The notes under the pieces: generated by a model
Told to the model about the DNA's origin: nothing
The model's database searches: none
Seen by the model: the letters and a program-made list of their open reading frames with translations, nothing else
NCBI RefSeq assembly: GCF_011044995.1
Contig: NZ_JAAKZW010000019.1
Location: forward strand, 1-55,694
Source of the DNA: Streptomyces mesophilus
GTDB lineage: Bacteria > Actinomycetota > Actinomycetes > Streptomycetales > Streptomycetaceae
Length of the DNA stretch: 55,694 nucleotides
Direction of reading: 5' to 3'
Shown: one piece after another, positions 34,269 to 42,322 of the stretch
Position numbering within the stretch: position 1 is the stretch's first letter
How the letters are laid out: each line of letters starts with the position of its first letter
Program-made: the position numbers and the translations under genes

Positions 34269-35606
34269 CTAGGAAACGGCCGGTGCCTGCGGGTGCGTGG
34301 CGCTGCGCCGGCGGTGCCATGCTGCGAAGGCTCCCAGCAGCACGCCGCCTGCGAGCACGATGAGCCCGCGCCACCACACGGCTGCCTCGACCTGGGTGGC
34401 CAGCACGACGCACGAGACTGCGCCCAAGACGGGAATGATGGTGGGGGCACGGAAGTGCTTTCTGTCCGTGCCGTCCCGGCGCAGCACGAGAACGGCGGTG
34501 TTGACCAGGAAAAAGACCACAAGGAGCAGAAGAACGAGAGTGGAGGCAAGACTCTCCACGTCTCCGGTCAGCGCCAGCAGGAAGGCCAGCACGGTGGTGG
34601 CCGCGATGGCCACCCAGGGCGTGCGGCGACCGGGCAGAATGCGGGTCAGCCCGCTCGGGAGCAAACCCTCGCGAGCCATGCCGTAGGCCAGGCGCGAACT
34701 CATGATGCCCGTCAGCAGCGCCCCATTGGCGACCGCGACCAACGCGATGACGCTGAACAGTTCCGGCGGTACCCCGCCGGCTGCTTCGACCACTTCGAGC
34801 AGAGGTCCGCTGGAACGTGCCAGGGTCTGCGTGGGCACCGCGGCCGAAGCCACCACGCCGACCAGCGCGTACACGGCTCCGGCAGTGAGCAGGGCACCGA
34901 ACAGGGCCCGCGGGTAGGAGCGACGCGGGTCGTGGGTTTCCTCGGCGACGTTGACGGAGGTCTCGAAGCCGACGAAGGAGTAGTACGCGAGCACAGTGGC
35001 GCTCAGGACGCCGGCGGTCGCCCCCTGGTGCGCGGTGCCGAACTGCACGAGGCGCCCGGCATCCCCGTCTCCGCGCACCAGCAACCACACCCCGAGTCCG
35101 GCCACCAGCAGGAGGCCGCCCACCTCGATGACGGTGGCGGCCACGTTGGCGCGGGTGGACTCGCTGATACCGCGCGCGTTCAACAAGGCCAACGCACCCA
35201 GGAACACCGCCGCGACCAGGACGACGGGAAGGGTCACGAACTCCGCCAGATATTCGCCGGCAAACCCTCGGGCCAGCGCGGCCACCGAGACGATGCCCGC
35301 CGCGAGCATGCAAAACCCGGCGAGGAACCCGGCGAACGGCCCATAGGCGCGCCTCGCGTAGTGGGAGGCTCCGCCGGCTCGCGGGTATTTCGTGGCGAGT
35401 TCCGCGTAGGAGGCGGCGGTCAGCAGCGACAGAAGCAGAGCCAGCACCAAGGGCAGCCACACCGCACCGCCCGACTTCGCCGCGACCTCACCGACGAGGA
35501 CATAGACGCCGGCTCCCAGCACGTCACCGAGGATGAAGAAGTACAGCAGCCGTGTCGTCAGCGTCTTCTTCAGCCCTGACGTGGCGGGCCCACCGGGCTG
35601 GGTCAT
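34269..35606 (-). CDS. APC-family amino acid/polyamine permease (12 TM)
   Basis: A 445-residue membrane protein with APC features: GDVLGAGVYVLVGEVAAKSG in the first span (glycine-rich substrate motif), SYAELATKYPRAGGASHYAR after span 2, YYSFVGFETSVNVAEETHDP near span 6, and about 12 hydrophobic segments ending in a basic tail. It imports or exchanges an amino acid or polyamine using the proton gradient; the substrate is not deducible. A decarboxylase for basic amino acids lies 1.4 kb away and could form an acid-stress pair with it, though on the opposite strand. Confidence 0.9.
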   Translation of the reverse strand: MTQPGGPATSGLKKTLTTRLLYFFILGDVLGAGVYVLVGEVAAKSGGAVWLPLVLALLLSLLTAASYAELATKYPRAGGASHYARRAYGPFAGFLAGFCMLAAGIVSVAALARGFAGEYLAEFVTLPVVLVAAVFLGALALLNARGISESTRANVAATVIEVGGLLLVAGLGVWLLVRGDGDAGRLVQFGTAHQGATAGVLSATVLAYYSFVGFETSVNVAEETHDPRRSYPRALFGALLTAGAVYALVGVVASAAVPTQTLARSSGPLLEVVEAAGGVPPELFSVIALVAVANGALLTGIMSSRLAYGMAREGLLPSGLTRILPGRRTPWVAIAATTVLAFLLALTGDVESLASTLVLLLLVVFFLVNTAVLVLRRDGTDRKHFRAPTIIPVLGAVSCVVLATQVEAAVWWRGLIVLAGGVLLGAFAAWHRRRSATHPQAPAVS

Positions 35607-35636
35607 CGTGGATTCCTCTCGCGATACGACGCCGGA

Positions 35637-35807
35637 TCACCAGCGATACCAGCGGCCCCTACGGCCGCCGCTCGCGGTGGGACGTATCACGAAGCCGAGC
35701 AGCCACACCACCAGCAGGATGATCGCGACCCACCAGAGGGCCTTCAAGGCGAAACCCGCGCCGAAAAGGATAAGAGCCAGAAGAAGAACGAGAAGCAGGG
35801 GACCCAT
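35637..35807 (-). CDS. Short hydrophobic protein (56 aa)
   Basis: MGPLLLVLLLALILFGAGFA then KALWWVAIILLVVWLLGFVI and a basic tail RPTASGGRRGRWYRW. This two-span small membrane protein matches a widespread streptomycete family usually annotated only as 'hydrophobic protein'. A perfect AGGAGGT ribosome site lies 7 nt before the ATG, and a near-copy of that site (AGGAGGC plus AATAACAAC) lies 16 bp further upstream. Likely membrane-stress related by neighbourhood. Confidence 0.85.
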   Translation of the reverse strand: MGPLLLVLLLALILFGAGFALKALWWVAIILLVVWLLGFVIRPTASGGRRGRWYRW

Positions 35808-36057
35808 TGTTATTACCTCCTGTTGTTATTGCCTCCTGGCGATCATGTGCTCTGAACTCACATCGACAAACACAAGAAGAGGCCGTTTCCGTCCCAGGTT
35901 TCGGGGCATCCGAGCACGCTCGCGCAATGCCCCGCCTTAACGAGTTCATGCAGATGAGCTGGATGAAATCACTGCGCATCGATCATGTTTGGCGTGCGCG
36001 ACGGAGGCCAGACGGAGGGAAGTACCTGTTGTCGACGCCAAGAAAGTGTGAGTGAAC

Positions 36058-36231
36058 ATGAGCGCCAATGAGAAGGCCAAGGCGAAGACCGACCAGGCCG
36101 TCGGTGCCGCGAAGAAGAACGCCGGCCGCGTGGTGGGAAATGACCGTCTCGCCGATGAAGGCCGCGCCCAGCAGGTGAAGGGTGACGCGCGCGAGGCCAA
36201 GGAGAAGACCAAGGACGTCGGCAAGCACTGA
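36058..36231 (+). CDS. CsbD-like stress protein (57 aa)
   Basis: MSANEKAKAKTDQAVGAAKK followed by NAGRVVGNDRLADEGRAQQV and KGDAREAKEKTKDVGKH. Length, charge pattern and the GxxxG/N-D-x-L-x-x-E-G core match the CsbD family of small hydrophilic general-stress proteins, in Bacillus controlled by sigma-B. The neighbouring PP2C phosphatase and other small stress-type genes agree with this. A very strong terminator follows directly. Confidence 0.88.
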   Translation: MSANEKAKAKTDQAVGAAKKNAGRVVGNDRLADEGRAQQVKGDAREAKEKTKDVGKH

Positions 36232-36245
36232 CCCGCACCCGTCGT

Positions 36246-36294
36246 CCCATGTGTGTGGCCGGCCTCCTCAGCGGAGGCCGGCCACACACATGGG
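36246..36294. terminator. Perfect 22-bp stem terminator after the CsbD-like gene
   Basis: CCCATGTGTGTGGCCGGCCT plus CC pairs without mismatch with the downstream arm around the 5-nt loop TCAGC. It begins 15 bp after the CsbD stop codon and sits before the next small gene. Confidence 0.9.
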
Positions 36295-36320
36295 CAGGTC
36301 AGAAGGGATACACGACGATC

Positions 36321-36578
36321 ATGCAGACACACAGCACCACCACCGTCCTGGCCGCATCCAGCACCGCTCCGCTGACACTGATCATCGTGGGCGTCGTCCT
36401 GGTCCTGAGCCTGATCGCCCTGTTCATCGTCGGCCAACGCCGTTCCGTCCGGCGCACCGCCAGCCAGCCGCCCACCACGCCGGGCCACAGCCCTGGCCCC
36501 AGCGGTGACCAGGCGCGACGCGGTACCGGATGGCAGACGCCGGACGACGACCCGGAACAAGGCAACCCGCACCGCTGA
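36321..36578 (+). CDS. DUF6479-like small membrane protein (85 aa)
   Basis: MQTHSTTTVLAASSTAPLTL leads into one membrane span (IIVGVVLVLSLIALFIVGQR) and a hydrophilic, Pro/Arg-rich tail ending DDDPEQGNPHR. This is the arrangement of DUF6479 proteins of streptomycetes. No function is known. It lies among other stress-type small genes. Confidence 0.65.
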   Translation: MQTHSTTTVLAASSTAPLTLIIVGVVLVLSLIALFIVGQRRSVRRTASQPPTTPGHSPGPSGDQARRGTGWQTPDDDPEQGNPHR

Positions 36579-36693
36579 CCCGCGGCCCGCCCCGCATGCA
36601 GCGCCGTTTCGTGCGGGCCACCATGAAAGTGCACCTGCGCCACGCATCGGATTCACCCGTATCGACTGAACCCGCTTCTCAGGAGTGATCACC

Positions 36694-36897
36694 GTGACCA
36701 GCCCTCAGCACCAGTCCGACCAGGACGCCTCGGCCGCCGTCGATCCGGACACGGCCCTTGGTGAGGTCCTCAAGGAAGTCGAGGAGGCCGAGACCCGCGA
36801 CCCCGGCCGCGACGGCCTGAGCGACGAACACGACGGCGAGGCCGGCGATGCGCTGACGCCCAACGAGGAAGCACAGGAAGACGCGGCAGACAGCTGA
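36694..36897 (+). CDS. Small acidic hypothetical protein (67 aa)
   Basis: GTG start with AGGAG 8 nt upstream, VTSPQHQSDQDASAAVDPDT, continuing GEVLKEVEEAETRDPGRDGL and ending EEAQEDAADS. Very acidic and probably disordered. An overlapping GTG at 36685 lies too close to the ribosome site. No family is recognised; it sits 67 bp before the decarboxylase gene and may be co-transcribed. Confidence 0.6.
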   Translation: MTSPQHQSDQDASAAVDPDTALGEVLKEVEEAETRDPGRDGLSDEHDGEAGDALTPNEEAQEDAADS

Positions 36898-36964
36898 CCG
36901 GCAGGCGGCGCACGGCCGCGAAGCCCGCCCACACCCCTCGCAAGCCAGCCTGGGAAGGAGAGAA

Positions 36965-38446
36965 ATGTCGGCCGATCACACTCAAGCCCCTGTGCTCGAG
37001 GCCCTCGCCGCGTACCACGAACGCGACGAGCTGGGCTTCACGCCGCCGGGGCACAAGCAGGCGCGTGGTGCGGATCCGCAGGTGCGGGCCGTACTGGGCG
37101 ACGCCGTCTTCTACGGCGACGTCCTGGCCAACGGCGGTCTGGACGACCGGCGCAGCCGCGGCCGAGTCCTGGAGCGAGCCGAGCAGCTGATGGCCGACGC
37201 CGTCCACGCGGAGCACACCTACTTCTCCACCTGCGGCAGTTCACTGTCGGTCAAGGCCGCCATGCTGACCGTGGCAGCCCCGCACGAAAAACTTCTGGTG
37301 AGCCGCGACGCGCACAAGTCCGTCGTCGCGGGCCTGATCCTCTGCGGCATCGAGCCGGTCTGGATCGAACCGCAGTGGGACCGCGAACGCCACCTCGCGC
37401 ACCCGCCGTCGCCGCAGGCGTACGAGGCGGCCTTCGCCGCGCACCCCGACGCCAAGGGCGCCCTCATCACCAGCCCCACTCCCTACGGAGCCGCCGCCGA
37501 CGTCCGAGCCGTCGCCGAGGCGTGCCATCAGCGCTCCCGCCCGCTCATCGTCGACGAGGCCTGGGGCGCGCACCTGCCCTTCCATTCCGATCTGCCCTCC
37601 TGGGCCATGGACGCGGGCGCCGACATCTGTGTCACCAGCATCCACAAGATGGGCAGCGGCCTGGAGCAGGGTTCCGTCTTCCACCTCCAAGGCGACCTGG
37701 TCGACCCCGACGCCCTCGCGCTGCGCGCCGACCTGCTCGGCACCACCAGCCCCTCCGTACTCCTGTACGCGGGCATCGACGGCTGGCGTCGCCAAATGGC
37801 CCTGCACGGACACCGGTTGATGTCCCACGCCCTCGAACTCGCCGCCACCGCCCGAGAGTCGATCGAGGCCATCGACGGGATGCATGTCAACGACCGTGAC
37901 GACTTCTGCGGGCCGGACGCAGCTGCCGACTTCGACCCGCTGCCCGTCGTCATCGACCTCGGTGAACTCGGTGTCTGCGGTTACCGCGCCGCCGACTGGC
38001 TGCGCGAGCACCACCACATCGACCTGCACCTCTTCGACCACCGCCGGATCAGCGCGCAGATCACCCACGCCGACGACGCGACCACCATCGGCCGCCTTCT
38101 GGACGCGCTGCGCGACCTCACCCGCCACCGCGGCGAACTGCACGGCGGCACCACGGTGGCCGTTCCCTCCCCTGGCGAACTGCGCATGGAGCAGGCGCTG
38201 CAGCCCCGGGACGCCTTCTTCGCCACCACCCGGGACATCCCGATCGACGAAGCGGACGGGCAGATCGCGGCGGAGATGATGACGCCCTACCCGCCCGGCA
38301 TCCCCGTTGTACTGCCCGGCGAACGCCTCACCGAGCCAGTGCTCGCCTACCTTCGCAGCGGCATCGACGCCGGCATGAACGTGCCCGACGCCACCGACTC
38401 CCAGCTGCGCACCGTCCGCGTCGTCCACAACACCCCCAACGCATAG
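36965..38446 (+). CDS. PLP-dependent Orn/Lys/Arg-type decarboxylase
   Basis: A 493-residue fold-type I PLP enzyme of the Orn/Lys/Arg decarboxylase major-domain family in its short (wing-less, Bacillus SpeA-like) form. Signatures are DELGFTPPGHKQARGADPQV at the N-terminus, TYFSTCGSSLSVKAAML, VSRDAHKSVVAGLILCG, PLIVDEAWGAHLPFH (PLP-binding Asp) and SIHKMGSGLEQGS with Lys228 as the Schiff-base lysine. The C-terminus ends PGIPVVLPGERLTEPVLAYL. Family members make polyamines or consume protons under acid stress. GGAAGGAGAG precedes the ATG. The exact amino acid substrate is open. Confidence 0.9.
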   Translation: MSADHTQAPVLEALAAYHERDELGFTPPGHKQARGADPQVRAVLGDAVFYGDVLANGGLDDRRSRGRVLERAEQLMADAVHAEHTYFSTCGSSLSVKAAMLTVAAPHEKLLVSRDAHKSVVAGLILCGIEPVWIEPQWDRERHLAHPPSPQAYEAAFAAHPDAKGALITSPTPYGAAADVRAVAEACHQRSRPLIVDEAWGAHLPFHSDLPSWAMDAGADICVTSIHKMGSGLEQGSVFHLQGDLVDPDALALRADLLGTTSPSVLLYAGIDGWRRQMALHGHRLMSHALELAATARESIEAIDGMHVNDRDDFCGPDAAADFDPLPVVIDLGELGVCGYRAADWLREHHHIDLHLFDHRRISAQITHADDATTIGRLLDALRDLTRHRGELHGGTTVAVPSPGELRMEQALQPRDAFFATTRDIPIDEADGQIAAEMMTPYPPGIPVVLPGERLTEPVLAYLRSGIDAGMNVPDATDSQLRTVRVVHNTPNA

Positions 38447-38485
38447 ACCTGTGGGCGTCAGCGCGCCCCACGCCACGGCCGCTGC

Positions 38486-39355
38486 TCAAGTCAGCTCAGA
38501 TCGAAGGAAGTCGGTAAGCGCGCGGGCCAGCGCATCGGGCGCCAGTTCGGCAACGTGGTGGCCGGAGTCGATCCCGTATCCACGGACTTCGTCGGCCCAT
38601 CGGCGCCAGATGGCGAGAGGATCGCCGTACAGGTCCTCAAGATCGTCCTGCAGTGACCAGAGGATCAGTGCCGGGCAGGTCACGCGTGTGCCGGCGGCCC
38701 GGTCGCGCTCCTCGTGCCGTCGGTCGATCGTGAGGCCGGCGCGGTAGTCCTCCAGCATGGCCCGCACCACGTCGGGATTGCGGGTGGCCTGACGCCATTC
38801 GTCGTAGTTCTCCGGCCCCATGGTGGCGGGATCGCCGTGGTACCAGCTGTCGGGGTCGGCGTTGATGACCCGCTCGGGGATGTTCGGCTGCGCGAAGAAG
38901 AACCAGTGCCACCACTGGGTGGCGAACTCGGGCGTGATCCGCGACAGGTGTTCCGTCAACGGCAGACAGTCGAGGAACGCCACCCGGGACACGGTCTGGG
39001 GGTGATCGAGGGTGAGACGCAGCGCGACGCTGCCCCCGCGGTCGTGTCCGACGAGGGCGAAGCGGCGATGTCCGAGGTGACGCATGACGGCCACCACGTC
39101 CGCCGCGACGGCTCGTTTGGAATAGCCCGCGTGATCCGCCGTGAACTGCGGCCCTCTGGAGCGCCCGTACCCGCGTAGGTCCGGGCAGATCACCGTGTGG
39201 CCGGCTCCGACGAGTTGCGGGGCCACGCGGTGCCACGTCGCCGATGTGCGCGGATGGCCGTGCAGCAGCACCACGGGCGGCCCCTGTCCCCCGAAGCGGA
39301 CGAACACAGAGGCCTCACCGACGTCCACTTGCGTCTCTTCGAACCCCTCGAACAC
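38486..39355 (-). CDS. Alpha/beta hydrolase, haloacetate-dehalogenase/epoxide-hydrolase type
   Basis: A 289-residue hydrolase: VFEGFEETQVDVGEASVFVR at the start, oxyanion motif LLHGHPRTSATWH, DLRGYGRS, nucleophile elbow VGHDRGG with Asp105 in place of Ser, cap-region FFFAQPNIPERVINADPDSW, acid near SLQDDLEDLYGD and base His266/267 in SGHHVAE. An Asp nucleophile followed by Arg points to carbon-halogen or epoxide chemistry, as in haloacetate dehalogenases. GTG at 39355 is chosen because GGAGGAGG lies 5 nt upstream and relatives begin at FEGF; an ATG at 39421 would add 22 residues. The substrate is unknown. Confidence 0.85.
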   Translation of the reverse strand: MFEGFEETQVDVGEASVFVRFGGQGPPVVLLHGHPRTSATWHRVAPQLVGAGHTVICPDLRGYGRSRGPQFTADHAGYSKRAVAADVVAVMRHLGHRRFALVGHDRGGSVALRLTLDHPQTVSRVAFLDCLPLTEHLSRITPEFATQWWHWFFFAQPNIPERVINADPDSWYHGDPATMGPENYDEWRQATRNPDVVRAMLEDYRAGLTIDRRHEERDRAAGTRVTCPALILWSLQDDLEDLYGDPLAIWRRWADEVRGYGIDSGHHVAELAPDALARALTDFLRSELT

Positions 39356-39685
39356 GTACGCCTCCTCCTCCACAGACTCGGCTCCGGCACCAGCAGCGGA
39401 CTGGCGCCAACTCTTCCTCATGCCCCGGTCGACGCGTCTCTCACCTCGAAGCCGGAGGGCCGAGCAGACAGCGTCCGAGCGCACACACAGGTTCTGGACT
39501 GGCACGCATGGACTGCACATTGCCGGGCACCTGGAGTTGGCACACAACGTTCCGACAGCGGCCGATCGTGTGGTCGACCCCGCTGTCACCCGGTCCGCGT
39601 TGTCCAGCGGACAGGGAGAGGGCGGTGTGGGTACTCGCGACGCGAGTGTCCGCACGCGCCGAAGAGCCTCGAGATCGGAAACGAC
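39356..39685. promoter_or_regulatory. Divergent spacer with possible sigma-B-type promoter
   Basis: No gene is convincing in these 330 bp between divergent genes. ACTCGCG-A-CGCGAGT (39633-39647) is an inverted repeat, and GGGTAC at 39629-39634 matches the -10 element of streptomycete sigma-B-type promoters about 50 bp before the DUF6131 gene; a matching -35 is not clear. Confidence 0.35.
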
Positions 39686-39841
39686 ATGATCGTTATTGGT
39701 GCCATCCTTCTCATCCTCGGAATGCTGCTCGGTATTTCCCTGCTGACGACTGTCGGCGCCGTGCTCCTGGTCGTCGGGGCGGTCCTGTGGGTCCTCGGCA
39801 CGACCGGACGCATGGTCGGCGGGCGCAAGCACTACTACTGA
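39686..39841 (+). CDS. DUF6131 family small membrane protein (51 aa)
   Basis: MIVIGAILLILGMLLGISLL, then TTVGAVLLVVGAVLWVLGTT and the tail GRMVGGRKHYY. Two short membrane spans and the conserved glycine-rich end GR.VGGR.H.Y fit DUF6131, a family found throughout streptomycetes next to osmotic-stress genes. No molecular function is known. A terminator follows at 39896. Confidence 0.88.
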   Translation: MIVIGAILLILGMLLGISLLTTVGAVLLVVGAVLWVLGTTGRMVGGRKHYY

Positions 39842-39895
39842 GCGGTGTCGCCCCTGCGGGTTCGTGGCGATCCACAGCTGCCATCGGTTCAGCGC

Positions 39896-39926
39896 GGGCC
39901 CGGCGGAGATTCCCTCCGCCGGGCCC
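39896..39926. terminator. Terminator after the DUF6131 gene
   Basis: GGGCCCGGCGGAG pairs perfectly with CTCCGCCGGGCCC around ATTCC, followed by TTCG. A 13-bp stem 55 bp after the stop codon. Confidence 0.85.
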
Positions 39927-40034
39927 TTCGGCGTCGCAAGTTCCCCGCCCAGGTCTCGTACATGCGGCTCACAACCGCGTCAGCCCGATGTACGCGGCAC
40001 GCGCTCCCCCGACGCGTACCAGAGAGGTCATGTC

Positions 40035-40187
40035 GTGAGTGAAAACAGTGCCGTTCTTCCGGCAGCCGACGCCCATCCGGAGATGGCGCAGTTCGCGCAT
40101 CTCGTCCGGCCCTCCCTGCGGCGCGGGAGGCTCTCCGACGAGTCCGGCTGCTCCCTGGGGACGCCTACCGACGGGCCGGTGTCGTGA
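40035..40187 (+). CDS. Short hypothetical protein (50 aa), coupled to the next gene
   Basis: GTG start after AGAGAGGT; product VSENSAVLPAADAHPEMAQF continuing HLVRPSLRRGRLSDESGCSL and GTPTDGPVS. Its stop overlaps the GTG of the following membrane-protein gene (GTGA), a hallmark of translational coupling, which makes a real leader or small protein likely. No family is recognised. Confidence 0.5.
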   Translation: MSENSAVLPAADAHPEMAQFAHLVRPSLRRGRLSDESGCSLGTPTDGPVS

Positions 40188-40573
40188 ACTCGGCCGGTGA
40201 CCGCATGGCGCCTCAACACCCCGCGGACCGCGACGGCGCCCGGCAGGGGCGCTTCACGCGCCTCGCGGAACACGCGTCGAACTTCACCAGCTCGCCGGCC
40301 TTCTTCGGCGTGTGCCTCGTCCTGGTCGCCGGCGCGATCACCGCACACACGCTGAAGTTGCCCACCCCGTGGCTGCTGATGGTGGGCGAAGCCATGTCCG
40401 CGGTGGCTCTGCTGCTCCTTGCGTTGCTGAAGAACTCCGAACGGCGCGCCGAGCACGCCATCCAGCGCAAACTCGATGCCATCGCCGCCGCGCTCCTGGA
40501 GATCCAGCGCGAGGAATCGGGAGCCGCGACCGATCAACTCCGGGACGCTATAAGCATGGAAGAGCAGAGCTAG
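40184..40573 (+). CDS. Low-affinity iron permease family membrane protein (129 aa)
   Basis: The core FTRLAEHASNFTSSPAFFGV, two membrane spans (CLVLVAGAITAHTLKL and LLMVGEAMSAVALLLLALLK) and the motif NSERRAEHAIQRKLDAIAAA match the bacterial relatives of the low-affinity iron permease family (PF04120-type). Bacterial members are short and their transport role is unproven. Starts at GTG 40184 overlapping the upstream stop, or ATG 40205. Confidence 0.75.
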   Translation: MNSAGDRMAPQHPADRDGARQGRFTRLAEHASNFTSSPAFFGVCLVLVAGAITAHTLKLPTPWLLMVGEAMSAVALLLLALLKNSERRAEHAIQRKLDAIAAALLEIQREESGAATDQLRDAISMEEQS

Positions 40574-40789
40574 CGCCCACGAGGGCTTCCACAGCTGGCT
40601 TTGTTCACGCGATCGAGCAGGAGATGTTCACCAGTTCGCGAGGCGCCGCGGGTTGTGGCTGTTCGATTCTCGCGGGTCAGGACGCGCTTCCCCAGACAAG
40701 GTCACCCTGTGTCATCGATCCTTGGCCGTAGCGGGCAGGAGGTGTCGGAGGTGCGCGGTACAGTCCGTTCATCCGACTGGGGAGGGCTC

Positions 40790-41227
40790 ATGGGCACCAA
40801 GTGGAGCTTGACGATCGACTGCGCGTACCCGGGGAAACTGGCCGCTTTCTGGGCGCTGGCGTTGGGCTACGAGGAGAAGCCCGCGCCCGCAGGGTTCGGG
40901 AGCTGGGAGGAGTGGTTCTCGCATCATGAGGTTCCGGAGGACGAGTGGGATGACGGGGCGTACCTCTCAGATCCGGACGGCGTGGGCCCCACCTTGTCCT
41001 TCCTGAAGGTGCCGGAGCCGAAGGTGGCGAAGAACCGGCTGCATGTCGACGTGCGAGTTGGTGGCGGCCGTGAAACCCCGTGGGAGGTGCGCTGGCCGCG
41101 CGTGGTCGAGGCGGTGGAGCGGTTGACCGCTGCGGGCGCGACCGTGGTCCGCGAGTACGAGTTGCAGGGCAGGCCGGATCACGTGGTGATGGCAGACCCG
41201 GAAGGTAACGAGTTTTGCCTGGTCTGA
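40790..41227 (+). CDS. VOC-family protein (145 aa)
   Basis: MGTKWSLTIDCAYPGKLAAF begins the first VOC half and WALALGYEEKPAP completes it; NRLHVDVRVGG carries the second-half metal-strand motif; it ends VMADPEGNEFCLV, a common VOC C-terminus. GGGGAGGGCTC precedes the ATG. Unlike the VOC protein at 29.7 kb it has an inserted acidic loop (VPEDEWDDGAYL). The substrate is unknown. It is followed directly by an IS110 remnant. Confidence 0.88.
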   Translation: MGTKWSLTIDCAYPGKLAAFWALALGYEEKPAPAGFGSWEEWFSHHEVPEDEWDDGAYLSDPDGVGPTLSFLKVPEPKVAKNRLHVDVRVGGGRETPWEVRWPRVVEAVERLTAAGATVVREYELQGRPDHVVMADPEGNEFCLV

Positions 41228-41236
41228 CGGGGTCGG

Positions 41237-41590
41237 TCAGACCAACTGGCCGCGCGCAGCGTGTCGCGTCCCTTCCTCTGCGGCAGCCCTTGCCGGCGGA
41301 GCTGGCGCGTAGCGCCGTCCGTCGCGCAGATGGGCCCAGCGGACGTTGACGCGGCGGCGAGCGAGAGCCAGGACTGCCTGGGTATGGCGCTTGCCTTCGG
41401 CACGTTTGCGATCGTAGAAGCGCCGGGGTTCCTCGCAGGGGCGGATGCTGAATAACGCCGAGGTGTAGAAGACGCGTTGGAGGCGGCGGCTGTATCGCTG
41501 CGGGCGGTGCAGGTTCCCGCTCAGTTTCCCGGAATCGCGGGGCTCCGGGGCGACGCCGCCGAAGCCGGCGAGGCGGTCGGCGGTGCCGAA
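41237..41590 (-). pseudogene. IS110-family transposase, C-terminal remnant
   Basis: The minus-strand frame reads FGTADRLAGFGGVAPEPRDS, GKLSGNLHRPQRYSRRLQRV, FYTSALFSIRPCEEPRRFYD and RKRAEGKRHTQAVLALARRR, the transposase-20 region of IS110-family DEDD recombinases. The N-terminal RuvC-like half is missing; upstream of 41590 the frame is unrelated. No element ends can be defined. Confidence 0.8.
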
Positions 41591-41943
41591 CACAGAGTCC
41601 CCGCCCCCCACAGGGAGCGGGGACAGTCGGAGACACCGTGGCCTGTTCGATTCAGCGAGCCGCGTGGGCGCCTCTCGAACCGGTGAACATTCGCTGCTCG
41701 TCCTCGTGGACAAAGCCACACGGCCATCGTCAGGGGCAGCACGCCAAGCAGGCTGCGCAGAGGAACGACACACCTGCGTTTGCCTGCCGCAAGTGCGGTC
41801 ACCCGACGGCTCAGGCCGAACACGCCCGGCGCGCGCGGGGCAGCTTGCTGTTGAGTCGCGCGCGCCTGGCGTCTGACACAAACGAACCGCGTAGGGCTGG
41901 CCCGACCTGCGTCACGAACGACTGATCAGGAGGGCCGACAGGG
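41591..41943. other. Spacer with an inverted-repeat partner and no clear gene
   Basis: No convincing gene. The stretch at about 41667-41700 on the minus strand resembles 40614-40647 on the plus strand (ATGTTCACC, GTTCG and GAGGCGCC shared; about 29 of 34 positions), so the VOC gene and the IS110 remnant are bracketed by an imperfect inverted repeat. An open frame with a CRKCGH pair near 41800 is too weak to call. Confidence 0.4.
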
Positions 41944-42246
41944 ATGACTGTGGCGCAGCAAGGCGGTGGATCGGGCGGCACCAGCGGCCTCTACGACGTT
42001 CTGGAACTCATCCTCGACCGGGGCATCGTCATCGACGCGTTCATCCGCGTCTCCCTGGTCGGCATCGAGATCCTCAAGATCGACATCCGGATCGTCGTCG
42101 CCAGTGTCGACACGTATCTGCGCTTCGCCGAGGCCTGCAACCGCCTCGACCTGGAAGCCGGCCCCCATCGGAGTCCGGGCCTGCCCGACCTGATCAGCGG
42201 CATCAATGAGCCCAGCCGTAGCCGGAAGGCCGAGTCGCTGGAGTGA
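41944..42246 (+). CDS. Gas vesicle structural protein, GvpA/GvpJ type
   Basis: A 100-residue protein. SGLYDVLELILDRGIVIDAF, then IRVSLVGIEILKIDIRIVVA and SVDTYLRFAEACNRLDLE is the highly conserved GvpA-fold core that polymerises into the gas-vesicle wall. The C-terminal tail is polar. GGAGGG lies upstream. No other gas-vesicle gene (gvpO, F, G, L, S, K) occurs in the window on either side, so this is an orphan copy. Streptomycetes carry gvp clusters without proven flotation, and an orphan could act elsewhere or be a leftover. Confidence 0.88.
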   Translation: MTVAQQGGGSGGTSGLYDVLELILDRGIVIDAFIRVSLVGIEILKIDIRIVVASVDTYLRFAEACNRLDLEAGPHRSPGLPDLISGINEPSRSRKAESLE

Positions 42247-42322
42247 GCCAACTCCCCTGTCGCGTCGGCCCAGTCGGCAGGAAGCTGGGCCGTTCCGACG
42301 CTGGTCGATGGATACTGCCGGC

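Noticed and set aside
41740..41925. TnpB-like zinc-ribbon remnant (CRKCGH region)
   Set aside because: Only one cysteine pair and no RuvC motifs; too short to separate from chance.
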